Source: Streptomyces chartreusis
GTDB taxonomy: Bacteria > Actinomycetota > Actinomycetes > Streptomycetales > Streptomycetaceae
Direction of reading: 5' to 3'
Length of the DNA stretch: 64,000 bases
Assembly (NCBI RefSeq): GCF_008704715.1
Contig: NZ_CP023689.1
Coordinates: 4,340,001-4,404,000, forward strand
Shown: positions 1 through 8,991 of the stretch, piece by piece
Position numbering within the stretch: the first letter of the stretch is position 1
How the letters are laid out: every line of letters starts with the position of its first letter
Position numbers and translations under genes: made by a program
Notes under the pieces: generated by a model
The model's input: only the letters and a program-made list of their open reading frames with translations
Told to the model about the DNA's origin: nothing
Databases searched by the model: none

Positions 1-841
1 GACCGGTACGGCCCTCCACCGCGGCGGCGACCTCCTCGGCCGCGAGGACGAGGCCGGTCGCGCCGGTGCAGGAGACGGCGACGTCGGCACGTGTCAGCTC
101 GACCGGCACCGACTCCATCGGTACCGCGCGGGCGGGCACGTCCGTGCCGTCGGTCAGGATCTCCACGAGCCGCTCGGCGCGGTCCTGCGTCCGGTTGGCG
201 ATGACGATCTCCGCGACCCCGGCCCGCGCGAGCGTCGCCGCGGCCAGCGAGGACATCGAACCGGCGCCGATGACCAGAGCCTTCTTGCCGCGGGCCCAGG
301 CCGTGACGTCCGTGCCCTCGGCCAGCTGCTCCAGGCCGAAGGTGACCAGGGACTGGCCGGCGCGGTCGATGCCGGTCTCGGAGTGGGCGCGCTTGCCGAC
401 CCGCAGGGCCTGTTGGAACAGGTCGTTCAGCAGCCGTCCGGCGCTGTGCAGCTCCTGCGCCTTGGCGAGGGAGTCCTTGATCTGCCCGAGGACCTGGCCC
501 TCGCCGACGACCATGGAGTCGAGCCCGCAGGCCACCGAGAAGAGGTGGTGGACGGCCCGGTCCTCGTAGTGGACGTAGAGGTACGGCGTGAGTTCGTCGA
601 GGCCCACCCCGCTGTGCTGGGCGAGCAGCGTGGACAGCTCGGCGACACCGGCGTGGAACTTGTCCACGTCGGCGTACAGCTCGATGCGGTTGCAGGTGGC
701 GAGCACCGCGGCCTCGGTGGCGGGCTCGGCGGCGACCGTGTCCTGAAGCAGCTTGATCTGGGCGTCCGCGCCCAGCGCGGCCCGCTCCAGCACGCTGACC
801 GGGGCGCTGCGGTGGCTCAGCCCCACGACGAGGAGACTCAT
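1..841 (-). CDS. hemA: glutamyl-tRNA reductase, 3' end outside window
   Basis: Partial gene; the ATG is complementary to 839-841 and the C-terminus lies beyond the left edge. Catalyses NADPH-dependent reduction of glutamyl-tRNA to glutamate-1-semialdehyde, the first committed step of C5-route tetrapyrrole synthesis. The visible part begins SLLVVGLSHRSAPVSV, typical of HemA. It contains the ATCNRIE segment with the catalytic Cys near residue 50 and a Rossmann motif GAGSMSS. The start overlaps the rex stop in an ATGA, so the two are translationally coupled. In Streptomyces rex-hemACD is known to be one redox-controlled operon. No anomaly in the visible part. Confidence 0.95.
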   Translation of the reverse strand, partial: MSLLVVGLSHRSAPVSVLERAALGADAQIKLLQDTVAAEPATEAAVLATCNRIELYADVDKFHAGVAELSTLLAQHSGVGLDELTPYLYVHYEDRAVHHLFSVACGLDSMVVGEGQVLGQIKDSLAKAQELHSAGRLLNDLFQQALRVGKRAHSETGIDRAGQSLVTFGLEQLAEGTDVTAWARGKKALVIGAGSMSSLAAATLARAGVAEIVIANRTQDRAERLVEILTDGTDVPARAVPMESVPVELTRADVAVSCTGATGLVLAAEEVAAAVEGRTG

Positions 842-1608
842 GCCGGCATCACGGCGGGTACGTCCCCGTCGGGCCCCTGATCGGCGGAGTCGTCGGACCC
901 CTCACGGGTGGCGGCGGCCGGTCCCGCACCGTCGGTGTGGGCCTCCTCGCCCGCCTTGCGCTGCTCGTGGAAGGCGAGGATCTGCAGCTCGATGGAGAGG
1001 TCGACCTTGCGCACGTCGACACCGTCCGGGACGGTCAGCACGGTCGGCGCGAAGTTCAGGATGGAGGTCACACCGGCGGCCACGAGGCGGTCGCAGACCG
1101 GCTGGGCGGCACCGGCGGGAGTGGCGATGACACCGATCGACACGCCATTCTCCTGGATGATCTTCTCCAGGCTGTCGGAGTGCTGCACCGGGATCCCGGC
1201 GACGGGCTTGCCGGCCATGGCCGGGTCGGCGTCGATGAGCGCGGCGACCCGGAAGCCGCGGGAGGCGAACCCGCCGTAGTTGGCGAGGGCGGCGCCGAGG
1301 TTACCGATGCCGACGATCACAACCGGCCAGTCCTGGGTCAGCCCGAGTTCGCGGGAGATCTGGTAGACGAGATACTCGACGTCGTAGCCGACACCGCGCG
1401 TTCCGTACGACCCGAGGTACGAGAAGTCCTTGCGCAGCTTGGCGGAGTTGACCCCCGCCGCGGCCGCGAGCTCCTCGGAGGAGACCGTGGGTACCGAGCG
1501 CTCCGACAGTGCGGTCAGGGCTCGGAGGTACAGCGGAAGCCGGGCGACGGTGGCCTCGGGAATCCCTCGGCTACGGGTCGCCGGTCGGTGAGTTCGGCCA
1601 GTTGCCAC
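838..1608 (-). CDS. rex: redox-sensing transcriptional repressor Rex
   Basis: 256 residues from a GTG start (VATGRTHRPATR). I chose this start because AGGAG lies just upstream and it matches the known S. coelicolor Rex N-terminus; an upstream in-frame extension exists but is not Rex-like. The N-terminal winged helix contains LPLYLRALTALSERSV and VNSAKLRKDFSYLGSYGTRGVGY. The Rossmann domain contains VIVGIGNLGAALANYGGF. Rex binds its operators when the NADH/NAD+ ratio is low and derepresses respiratory and haem genes under oxygen limitation. It is first in the operon with hemA (4 bp overlap), and an operator copy lies about 80 bp upstream, so it is autoregulated. Confidence 0.97.
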   Translation of the reverse strand: MATGRTHRPATRSRGIPEATVARLPLYLRALTALSERSVPTVSSEELAAAAGVNSAKLRKDFSYLGSYGTRGVGYDVEYLVYQISRELGLTQDWPVVIVGIGNLGAALANYGGFASRGFRVAALIDADPAMAGKPVAGIPVQHSDSLEKIIQENGVSIGVIATPAGAAQPVCDRLVAAGVTSILNFAPTVLTVPDGVDVRKVDLSIELQILAFHEQRKAGEEAHTDGAGPAAATREGSDDSADQGPDGDVPAVMPA

Positions 1609-1684
1609 GGTGCTCCTGCGGGTAGAGCGTGGGGGCAGGCGGTCACATGTACCTAGACCGCCCCGTCGAATGCAGGCTATGTCT

Positions 1685-1702
1685 TTGTGAACGCGTGCAC
1701 AA
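1685..1702 (-). promoter_or_regulatory. Rex operator (ROP) upstream of rex-hemA
   Basis: The 18-bp sequence TTGTGAACGCGTGCACAA is an almost perfect palindrome. It fits the known S. coelicolor ROP consensus TTGTGAACGCGTTCACAA with one change. It lies 77 bp upstream of the rex GTG, where the autoregulatory site is known in S. coelicolor. Confidence 0.9.
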
Positions 1703-1889
1703 AGATGGTGTCCGATTTGCCCGCCCAACGTGACCGGGCTCACGCACGCCCGGCGCACTGGTGTGGAACCGGCGCACACGCACCACCGTTCCTCAACTCT
1801 TGAGGGCAAAACCGCACACTCTCCTCAACGATCCCCGCCCCCGAGACCAAGTCGCCGTCGATCCTAAGCCGTTTCCCGAGGACTTTGGA

Positions 1890-2177
1890 CTACCCGGTCA
1901 GTGCTTTGCGGAGGCGATCCTCGTTCACGCGCCAGAAGGTGTGCTGGGCTCCGTCGACGAGGACGACGGGGATCTGTTCCCAGTACTGGTCGTGGAGTTG
2001 GGCGTCCTCGGTGATGTCCTTCCACTCCCAGGGAACCCCCAGCTCGCCGCAGATCCTCTCGACGACGCTCTGTGCGTCATCACACAGATGGCAGTCGGGC
2101 TTGCCGATGAGGGTGACCAGCCGGTCCCCGGGGGACTTGGCCGTGGCACGACGGAAGAGGGGGCTCATGTCAGCCAT
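1890..2177 (-). CDS. glutaredoxin-like thiol protein (DUF836 type)
   Basis: 95 residues, a single thioredoxin fold. The redox motif is CHLC within LIGKPDCHLCDDA near residue 29, followed by the cis-Pro segment IPVVLVDG. Small glutaredoxin-like proteins of this family carry out thiol-disulfide exchange, but the partner is unknown. The gene lies head-to-tail upstream of the rex operon on the same strand, with about 280 bp between them containing the Rex operator, so it is probably a separate transcript. The ATG at 2177 and a second ATG four codons later are both possible; neither has a strong ribosome binding site. Confidence 0.85.
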   Translation of the reverse strand: MADMSPLFRRATAKSPGDRLVTLIGKPDCHLCDDAQSVVERICGELGVPWEWKDITEDAQLHDQYWEQIPVVLVDGAQHTFWRVNEDRLRKALTG

Positions 2178-2308
2178 TCTCGCGCGCCGGAGCCCGGATG
2201 ACCGGCCGTCGCCCGACCACGCCGTTTAACTGCGCGGTCGCGGAGAGTTCACAGCCTTCAAACCTCTCGACTCCGGAAGCACCGAACAAACTGGCTATGC
2301 TCACGGTC

Positions 2309-3238
2309 ATGGCCGCTCTTGGATGGCTCACTCCCCGTAGGCGCTCCGCCACGGCGCGGAGCGTGTTGGCTGGCGAGGCTTCGGCGGAGGCCGCGCGCAA
2401 GTCCTCGCAGGAGGCGACAGAGGTCCCGGAGTCCTCGGAGGCCGAGCCGGAGTTCCCGGTGCTCGGCGACGAGGAGGCCGCGGCCTTCTTCGACCTGGAC
2501 AACACCGTGATGCAAGGCGCCGCCCTCTTCCACTTCGGCCGGGGCCTGTACAAGCGGAAGTTCTTCGAGACCCGCGACCTCGCGAAGTTCGCCTGGCAGC
2601 AGGCCTGGTTCAGGCTCGCAGGCGTCGAGGATCCGGAACACATGCAGGAGGCCCGCGACTCGGCGCTGTCGATCGTCAAGGGCCACCGCGTCGCCGAGCT
2701 CCAGTCGATCGGCGAGGAGATCTACGACGAGTACATGGCCGAGCGCATCTGGCCGGGCACTCGGGCTCTCGCGCAGGCCCACCTGGACGCGGGCCAGAAG
2801 GTCTGGCTCGTCACGGCGGCCCCGGTGGAGATCGCCACGGTGATCGCCCGCCGCCTGGGCCTGACCGGCGCCCTGGGCACGGTGGCCGAATCGGTCGACG
2901 GCGTCTACACCGGCAAGCTGGTGGGCGAGCCGCTGCACGGCCCGGCGAAGGCGGAGGCGGTACGCGCGCTGGCCTCGGCGGAGGGCCTGGACCTCGCCCG
3001 CTGCGCGGCGTACAGCGACTCGCACAACGACATCCCGATGCTCTCCCTGGTCGGCCACCCCTACGCCATCAACCCGGACACCAAGCTCCGCAAACACGCC
3101 CGCCGCCTGGACTGGCGCCTGCGTGACTACCGCACCGGCCGGAAGGCGGCCAAGGTCGGCATCCCGGCCGCCGCCGGCGTCGGCGCGGTGGCCGGCGGCA
3201 CGGCAGCGGCGATCGCCCTGCACCGCCGCCGCCGCTGA
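2309..3238 (+). CDS. HAD-superfamily (subfamily IB, SerB-like) hydrolase
   Basis: 309 residues starting MAALGWLTPRRRS. An ATG four codons upstream (2297) is an alternative, and neither start has a clear ribosome binding site. HAD motif I is FFDLDNTVMQGA, motif II is VTAAP, and motif IV is YSDSHNDIPML. These place it in the IB phosphatase subfamily near SerB/CicA. The C-terminus ends in an Ala/Gly-rich hydrophobic stretch (AAAGVGAVAGGTAAAIAL) followed by an Arg cluster, so it may be membrane-associated. The substrate cannot be told from sequence. It is transcribed toward bldN, but a 408-bp gap separates them. Confidence 0.85.
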   Translation: MAALGWLTPRRRSATARSVLAGEASAEAARKSSQEATEVPESSEAEPEFPVLGDEEAAAFFDLDNTVMQGAALFHFGRGLYKRKFFETRDLAKFAWQQAWFRLAGVEDPEHMQEARDSALSIVKGHRVAELQSIGEEIYDEYMAERIWPGTRALAQAHLDAGQKVWLVTAAPVEIATVIARRLGLTGALGTVAESVDGVYTGKLVGEPLHGPAKAEAVRALASAEGLDLARCAAYSDSHNDIPMLSLVGHPYAINPDTKLRKHARRLDWRLRDYRTGRKAAKVGIPAAAGVGAVAGGTAAAIALHRRRR

Positions 3239-3646
3239 ATGCGCCCGCACCACCACTGAATCCGCCTGTACCGAGGTCGCCGCCGGATCTTCCCGCGGCG
3301 GCCTCGGCGCGCTTTCGCATGACGGGGCGCGCCCGGGCCGACCGGCCGATCGGCACCCCATACCCGCGTGACTCCCTGTCCAGTCACCTTGGCTGCACAC
3401 GGCCACAACACGCCCTGGAGTCAGCCCGAACACGGACGTAATCGATCAACAAACGGTCACTCTGCGGCACTTGATCGGGCGTCAATCGGTTACAGAAGAG
3501 ACGCAATCGGTGATTTGAGCAACTGGGCGTAGCAGTGCCTGCACGAAGCGTTATTCTCCTCAGACGCAAACCGGCACCTCTCCGTCGCTACGACGGGTGA
3601 ATGGTTCCGTACTGCACGTGATGGAAGCTCTGCCTCTGGGAGTCCC
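3239..3646. other. long intergenic region upstream of bldN
   Basis: 408 bp without a convincing gene on either strand. It is less GC-rich toward its right end and holds the BldD-like site at 3457-3469. A long untranslated, heavily regulated promoter region is expected in front of bldN, a known target of BldD. No clear terminator was found for the upstream HAD gene. Confidence 0.6.
3457..3469. promoter_or_regulatory. candidate BldD box upstream of bldN
   Basis: TCACTCTGCGGCA matches the BldD-c-di-GMP operator consensus as I recall it (TNACNCWGNGTNA) at all fixed positions but one (G for T). It lies about 180 bp upstream of the bldN GTG. BldD repression of bldN is established in S. coelicolor; the exact site assignment here is inference. 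Confidence 0.5.
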
Positions 3647-4420
3647 GTGTACCCACACGTCGGGGTTGACGCCTCGGGCCTGGCTACGCTGCGCGCAACG
3701 GTCCTCGACCTGTTGCGCGGCTTCGTCCCCACCGCGTACGCCGTCCCCGCCCTCGCCGTAACCGCCGCACCCGTAGGCCCGTGCTACGCGCTCGCCGACG
3801 GCGGCGCCGCAGTCGGCAGACGGGGGCGCTCGACCGGCGCGACGACCGCGCGCCGGCCCGCCGCGGACAGCGACAGCGCTCGAATGATGGATCTCGTCGA
3901 ACGCGCGCAGGCCGGCGAGGCCGACGCGTTCGGCCGGCTCTACGACCAGTACAGCGACACCGTCTACCGCTACATCTACTACCGCGTCGGCGGGAAGGCC
4001 ACGGCCGAGGACCTCACCAGTGAGACCTTTCTGCGGGCCCTGCGGCGCATCGGCACCTTCACCTGGCAGGGCCGGGACTTCGGCGCCTGGCTCGTCACCA
4101 TCGCCCGCAACCTGGTCGCCGACCACTTCAAGTCCAGCCGCTTCCGGCTGGAGGTGACCACCGGCGAGATGCTCGACGCCAACGAGGTCGAGCGCTCCCC
4201 CGAGGACTCCGTCCTGGAGTCCCTCTCCAACGCCGCCCTCCTGGAAGCCGTACGGCGGCTCAACCCCCAGCAGCAGGAGTGCGTCACCCTCCGCTTCCTC
4301 CAGGGCCTGTCCGTCGCCGAGACGGCCCGGGTCATGGGCAAGAACGAGGGCGCCATCAAGACCCTTCAGTACCGGGCCGTCCGCACCCTGGCCCGACTGC
4401 TGCCGGACGACGCGCGCTGA
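3647..4420 (+). CDS. bldN: developmental ECF sigma factor BldN (AdsA) with pro-sequence
   Basis: 257 residues from a GTG with GGGAG about 5 bp upstream. Residues 1 to about 84 are the unusual N-terminal extension that is proteolytically removed in pro-sigma-BldN. Sigma region 2 follows (MMDLVERAQAGEADAFGRLYDQYSDTVYRYIYY, in overlapping parts). Region 4 includes LNPQQQECVTLRFLQGLSV and KNEGAIKTLQYRAVRTL. The protein matches S. coelicolor BldN almost throughout from memory. It directs transcription of the chaplin and rodlin genes and bldM for aerial hyphae formation. The next gene is its anti-sigma factor, and a BldD-like site lies upstream. Confidence 0.97.
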   Translation: MYPHVGVDASGLATLRATVLDLLRGFVPTAYAVPALAVTAAPVGPCYALADGGAAVGRRGRSTGATTARRPAADSDSARMMDLVERAQAGEADAFGRLYDQYSDTVYRYIYYRVGGKATAEDLTSETFLRALRRIGTFTWQGRDFGAWLVTIARNLVADHFKSSRFRLEVTTGEMLDANEVERSPEDSVLESLSNAALLEAVRRLNPQQQECVTLRFLQGLSVAETARVMGKNEGAIKTLQYRAVRTLARLLPDDAR

Positions 4421-4512
4421 GCGCTTCACCGGTACCGATCCAGTACTCTCCGCAACCTCCAACTCACCCTCGGTGAAAGTCTGTTGACTTCGCGGTCCGT
4501 TCATCCGCAGTC

Positions 4513-4541
4513 CGTAACCCAAGTGCCAAGCCGCTCGTTGT
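4513..4541 (+). promoter_or_regulatory. probable sigma-BldN promoter of rsbN
   Basis: CGTAAC (4513-4518) and CGTTGT (4536-4541) are separated by 17 bp. They resemble the sigma-BldN -35/-10 elements reported for S. venezuelae (about CGTAAC and CGTTG). Transcription would start about 120 bp before rsbN. rsbN is known to be a sigma-BldN target, which forms a negative feedback loop. Confidence 0.65.
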
Positions 4542-4671
4542 GCGGGATGCAGGCTCCCTGTGGTCACTCCCTGGCCGACTTCGATCACTCGATCGTGTGC
4601 AAGTGGTCAGGGCGTGCAACCCTCAGGACCCCCTGGGGAGTCGACCGTCATCACGAGAGGAGGTGCCGCCA

Positions 4672-5919
4672 GTGATCGCGAACGTATCGGCACACCGGCG
4701 GGCGAACGCCTTCGCCCAGGCCCTGGACGAGCTGACCGACCGGGGTTCGGCGGCCGAACAGCCCGAGCAGCCCGATGGAACGGCACCGGCGGACGCTGCT
4801 TCGGAACACACCGAGCAGGGTCGCCTTCTGACCCTCACCGAGAGTCTCGGCGAACTTCCGAAGCCCGAGCTCGACCCTGAGGTCAAGGTCGTCCAGCGGG
4901 CACAGCTGGTGGCCGCCATGGAGGCAATGCTCCGGGAGGGCACCACGGGCGCCGAGGCAGGCCCGGCCCTGCCCGGGCAGCGTTCGGAACGGGGACGAGG
5001 GGCGCACCGGGCTTCCCCACTGGGCAAACTGCGGCCGCGCTCACGACTCGCCAAGGGCCTCACCGCCGGCGGGCTCAGTGTCGGCGTCGCCGCCGGAGCC
5101 TTCGGCGGGGTGGCCGCGGCGAGCTCCGACGCCCTGCCGGGCGACTCGCTGTACGGCCTCAAGCGCGGCATCGAGGACTTCAAGCTCAATGTCCTGGCCG
5201 ACGGCGAGGACGAGCGCGGGCGCAGCTACCTCGACCAGGCGTCCACCCGGCTGAGCGAGGCCCGGCGGCTGATGGAGCGCGACCGTGGCGGACAGCTCGA
5301 CCACGAGTCGATGGCGGAGATCCGCCGCGCTCTGTACGGCATGCGGCACGACGCCTCGGAGGGCCACCGGCTGCTGCGCGAGGCCTATGAGCGCGACCCC
5401 GACTCCCTGGGCCCCATCCAGGCCCTGTCCGCCTTCTCCCGCTCACACCGCGCGGTGTGGGGCAGCCTCCGTGAGCGGCTGCCCCTCCAGCTCGGGGACG
5501 TCGGCGACGAGGTGTCGTCGGTGTTCGACGCCATAGACGAAGAGGTCGCCCCGCTGCAGTCCCTGCTGCCTGAGCAGCCGGCCCAGAGCGGCGAGGGCAA
5601 GCGGCACGGCGGTTCCGGATCGGCCTCCACCGGTACGTCCGGCTCGGACCGGTCGGCGCGGCCCAGCGCCGGCGGCAGCGGCTCCTCCGACGGCCATCGC
5701 TCCAGCCGTCCGAGCAACTCGGCGGACAGCTCCGGCAGCGAGGGCGAGGGCCTGCTCGGCGGAAACACCGGCGGCCTCCTCGACCCGCCGAAGGACACCG
5801 GCAGCTCGGGTTCGTCGTCCTCCACGCCGACGCCCACCACCGAGCCCGCCGTCACCCTCCCACCCCTGCTCCCGGGCCTCCTGCCCGGCCTGGGCATCGA
5901 GGGCGAGGACGCGAACTAG
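4672..5919 (+). CDS. rsbN: RsbN, membrane anti-sigma factor of BldN
   Basis: 415 residues. The GTG at 4672 is preceded by GAGAGGAGGTG, a strong ribosome binding site; longer in-frame starts lack one. The N-terminal cytoplasmic part (about residues 1-125) would hold BldN. A transmembrane segment (about 128-151, GLTAGGLSVGVAAGAFGGVA) leads to an extracytoplasmic DUF5667-like helical domain (ALPGDSLYGLKRGIEDFKL). After it comes a Ser/Gly-rich linker and a Pro-rich end. Position directly after bldN and its own probable sigma-BldN promoter fit the known RsbN role of restraining BldN until aerial growth. Confidence 0.92.
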   Translation: MIANVSAHRRANAFAQALDELTDRGSAAEQPEQPDGTAPADAASEHTEQGRLLTLTESLGELPKPELDPEVKVVQRAQLVAAMEAMLREGTTGAEAGPALPGQRSERGRGAHRASPLGKLRPRSRLAKGLTAGGLSVGVAAGAFGGVAAASSDALPGDSLYGLKRGIEDFKLNVLADGEDERGRSYLDQASTRLSEARRLMERDRGGQLDHESMAEIRRALYGMRHDASEGHRLLREAYERDPDSLGPIQALSAFSRSHRAVWGSLRERLPLQLGDVGDEVSSVFDAIDEEVAPLQSLLPEQPAQSGEGKRHGGSGSASTGTSGSDRSARPSAGGSGSSDGHRSSRPSNSADSSGSEGEGLLGGNTGGLLDPPKDTGSSGSSSSTPTPTTEPAVTLPPLLPGLLPGLGIEGEDAN

Positions 5920-5940
5920 GCCACCGCGAAATCGCCGACA

Positions 5941-5978
5941 CGCCGATGGGGCGCCCCTCAGGGGGTGCCCCATCGGCG
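5941..5978. terminator. bidirectional terminator between rsbN and the acyltransferase gene
   Basis: A perfect 12-bp stem (CGCCGATGGGGC / GCCCCATCGGCG) with a 14-bp loop lies between convergent genes. No long T-run follows, as is common in Streptomyces. Confidence 0.8.
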
Positions 5979-6007
5979 TACAAACGTCTCTCCGGTCAGA
6001 AAAGCCG

Positions 6008-7063
<1,056 letters not shown>

Positions 7064-7077
7064 CGTTGATGCGCTCC

Positions 7078-8139
7078 TCAGTTGGCGCTCTGCGTCGGGA
7101 GGTGGCCGCCGCCCGGCAGGGGCAGCGCGGCGATCCGGTCGACGGCCCCCGCGAGGGCCTCCGGCGGCAGCAGACCCGGTCCGCGGCTGCGCGCGAACTC
7201 CGCGAAGGTCTCCGCCGTCGTGTACTTCGGCTTGAATCCGAGCGTCTCTCGCATCTGGTCCGTGGACACCACCCGGCCGTGGGTGAGCAACCGGATCTGC
7301 TCCGGCGAGAAGTCCGACATGCCCAGCGTACGCACCAGGGAGCCCGCCCAGGTGACCGCGGGGAGCAGGAGCGGCACGGTGGGCCGGCCCAGCCGCCGGG
7401 AGCACTGCGAGAGCAGCAGGACGCCGTCGCCGGCGATGTTGAAGGTGCCGCTGTTGAGCGTGCCCCGCTCCGGCTCGTGCGAGGCGATGCGCAGCACCTC
7501 GATCACGTCGTCCTCGTGGACGAACTGGAGCCGAGGGTCGTAGCCGAACACCGTCGGCAGCACCGGCAGCGAGAAGTACGAGGCGAGCGGCGTGTCCGCG
7601 GAGGGGCCGAGGATGTTGGCGAACCGCAGCACGCACACGGCGACGTCCGGCCGCCGCCGCGCGAACCCGCGCACATAGCCCTCGACCTCGACGGCGTCCT
7701 TGGCGAAGCCGCCGCTGGGCAGGGACTTGGGCGGGGTCGTCTCGGTGAAGACGGCCGGGTCGCGGGGTGCGGACCCGTAGACGTTCGTACTGGACTTCAC
7801 CACGAGGCGCTTGACGGTGGGGGACTTCTGGCAGGCGCCGAGCAGCTGCATGGTCCCGATGACGTTGGTCTCCTTGACCGTGGTCCGGCTGCCGCTGCCC
7901 AGCGCGGTCCCGGTCACGTCCATGTGGACGACGGTGTCGGCGCCGCTCTCCGCCAGCACCCGCGCGATGGTGGGCTGCCGGATGTCGGCCTGGATGAAGT
8001 CGGCTCCGCCCAGATGGTGCTCGGGCGGGACCGCGTCCACGGCCACCACCCGGTCCACCTGGGGGTCACGCTGGATCCGTCGTACGAAACGGCCCCCCAG
8101 TTGACGGGCCACTCCGGTCACGAGCACGACCTTGCCCAA
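7078..8139 (-). CDS. NAD(P)-dependent epimerase/dehydratase family protein
   Basis: 353 residues from a TTG start (LGKVVLVTGVARQLGGRF), chosen because AAGGAAGG lies upstream and the Rossmann strand begins immediately after it. The nucleotide-binding motif is a variant TGVARQLGG in place of TGxxGxxG. The extended SDR active site is present in part (SSTNVYGS); the usual YxxxK is not obvious (FAKDAVEVEGYV occupies that region). Known relatives act on nucleotide sugars or sterol-like substrates, and none can be assigned. First gene of a probable two-gene unit with the acyltransferase. Confidence 0.85.
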   Translation of the reverse strand: MGKVVLVTGVARQLGGRFVRRIQRDPQVDRVVAVDAVPPEHHLGGADFIQADIRQPTIARVLAESGADTVVHMDVTGTALGSGSRTTVKETNVIGTMQLLGACQKSPTVKRLVVKSSTNVYGSAPRDPAVFTETTPPKSLPSGGFAKDAVEVEGYVRGFARRRPDVAVCVLRFANILGPSADTPLASYFSLPVLPTVFGYDPRLQFVHEDDVIEVLRIASHEPERGTLNSGTFNIAGDGVLLLSQCSRRLGRPTVPLLLPAVTWAGSLVRTLGMSDFSPEQIRLLTHGRVVSTDQMRETLGFKPKYTTAETFAEFARSRGPGLLPPEALAGAVDRIAALPLPGGGHLPTQSAN

Positions 8140-8337
8140 GATCAGCGCCTTCCTTCCAGCACTCGTACCCCTGCCGAGTTCCCCGTGTGCGGCCAACCTA
8201 GCGGGTCGATGTTGCGCTGTGATGACCGCCCAATGCACGAAGTGACGATAATTCTCCGCGTACCACCGGACGGGTCAGTCCTTTGTCCAGGCATACGCAC
8301 AGAGTTCGGCCCTTCGCACATCGCCCCCGATACGCGT

Positions 8338-8368
8338 GTGGCCCCCCACCGGTGCGGTGGGGGGCCAC
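8338..8368. terminator. terminator downstream of bS22 gene
   Basis: A strong hairpin (GTGGCCCCCCACC / GGTGGGGGGCCAC with a short loop) begins about 25 bp beyond the stop codon of the bS22 gene and separates it from the epimerase gene. Confidence 0.8.
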
Positions 8369-8393
8369 AATCACGCTGCTTTCGCAGCGTCGC

Positions 8394-8492
8394 TCACTTC
8401 TTGTTGCGACGCTGAACGCGCGTGCGCTTGAGCAGCTTGCGGTGCTTCTTCTTGGCCATCCGCTTGCGCCGCTTCTTGATAACAGAGCCCAC
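8394..8492 (-). CDS. small ribosomal protein bS22 (AURKAIP1/COX24 domain)
   Basis: 32 residues from GTG, very basic: starts MGSVIKKRRKRMAKKKHRK and ends RTRVQRRNKK. This is the tiny actinobacterial 30S protein found in mycobacterial ribosome structures near the decoding site, usually annotated as an AURKAIP1/COX24-domain protein. GAGGG lies 6-7 bp before the start. It is flanked by a strong terminator on one side and the HTH gene on the other. It is too short for many gene finders, but composition and conservation from memory are unambiguous. Confidence 0.93.
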   Translation of the reverse strand: MGSVIKKRRKRMAKKKHRKLLKRTRVQRRNKK

Positions 8493-8649
8493 GACTACCC
8501 TCGCTCACTTCTCATCACTCGGTGTTTGGGCGCCATGGGCCCACACGACCTACGAGGGGCTAGCCTACCCGTCCGAGCGCTGAGGTCGTAATCGAGGAGG
8601 CGAGGGGGAATCCCGAAGTGCCCTGAGGATCCCCTCCCGCCCTCTGCCG

Positions 8650-8862
8650 TCAGGCGGTTTCCACCCCCACGTAGCTCTCGCGGAGGTATTCGTGAACCGC
8701 TTGCTCCGGGACGCGGAACGACCGTCCCACCCGGATCGCGGGCAGATGACCGCTGTGCACCAGCCGGTACACGGTCATCTTCGACACTCGCATCACCGAG
8801 GCGACTTCCGCCACGGTAAGGAACTGAACCTCGTTCAGAGGCCTCTCGCCAGCTGCAGCCAT
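8650..8862 (-). CDS. bdtA: small helix-turn-helix (excisionase/MerR-type) DNA-binding protein, BdtA-like
   Basis: 70 residues starting MAAAGERPLNEV; AGGTG lies just before the ATG. The whole protein is one winged-HTH of the excisionase/MerR class (FLTVAEVASVMRVSKMTVYRL, then HLPAIRVGRSFRVPEQAV). In S. coelicolor the gene at this place next to the bldN cluster is, as I recall, bdtA (BldD target A). The target genes are unknown. Upstream (8910-8937) are half-sites resembling the original BldD consensus. The symbol rests on context and is less certain than the fold. Confidence 0.85.
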   Translation of the reverse strand: MAAAGERPLNEVQFLTVAEVASVMRVSKMTVYRLVHSGHLPAIRVGRSFRVPEQAVHEYLRESYVGVETA

Positions 8863-8909
8863 GACACACCTGAACCTTCCGCACTCGACGGCCACCGGCT
8901 TCCCCTTCC

Positions 8910-8937
8910 GGTGACTCTTCGTCGTTGCGTGCTCACT
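8910..8937. promoter_or_regulatory. possible BldD-type site upstream of the HTH gene
   Basis: On the minus strand AGTGA and TCACC are separated by 18 bp, fitting the early BldD consensus AGTgA-n-TCACc. It lies 48-75 bp before the start codon, a repressor position. The half-sites are short, so chance occurrence is possible. Confidence 0.35.
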
Positions 8938-8991
8938 CCCCAATGTAGGGGCGGGTGATGCGAGTGGGGAAGAGGGGATGGCATCGGCGCC

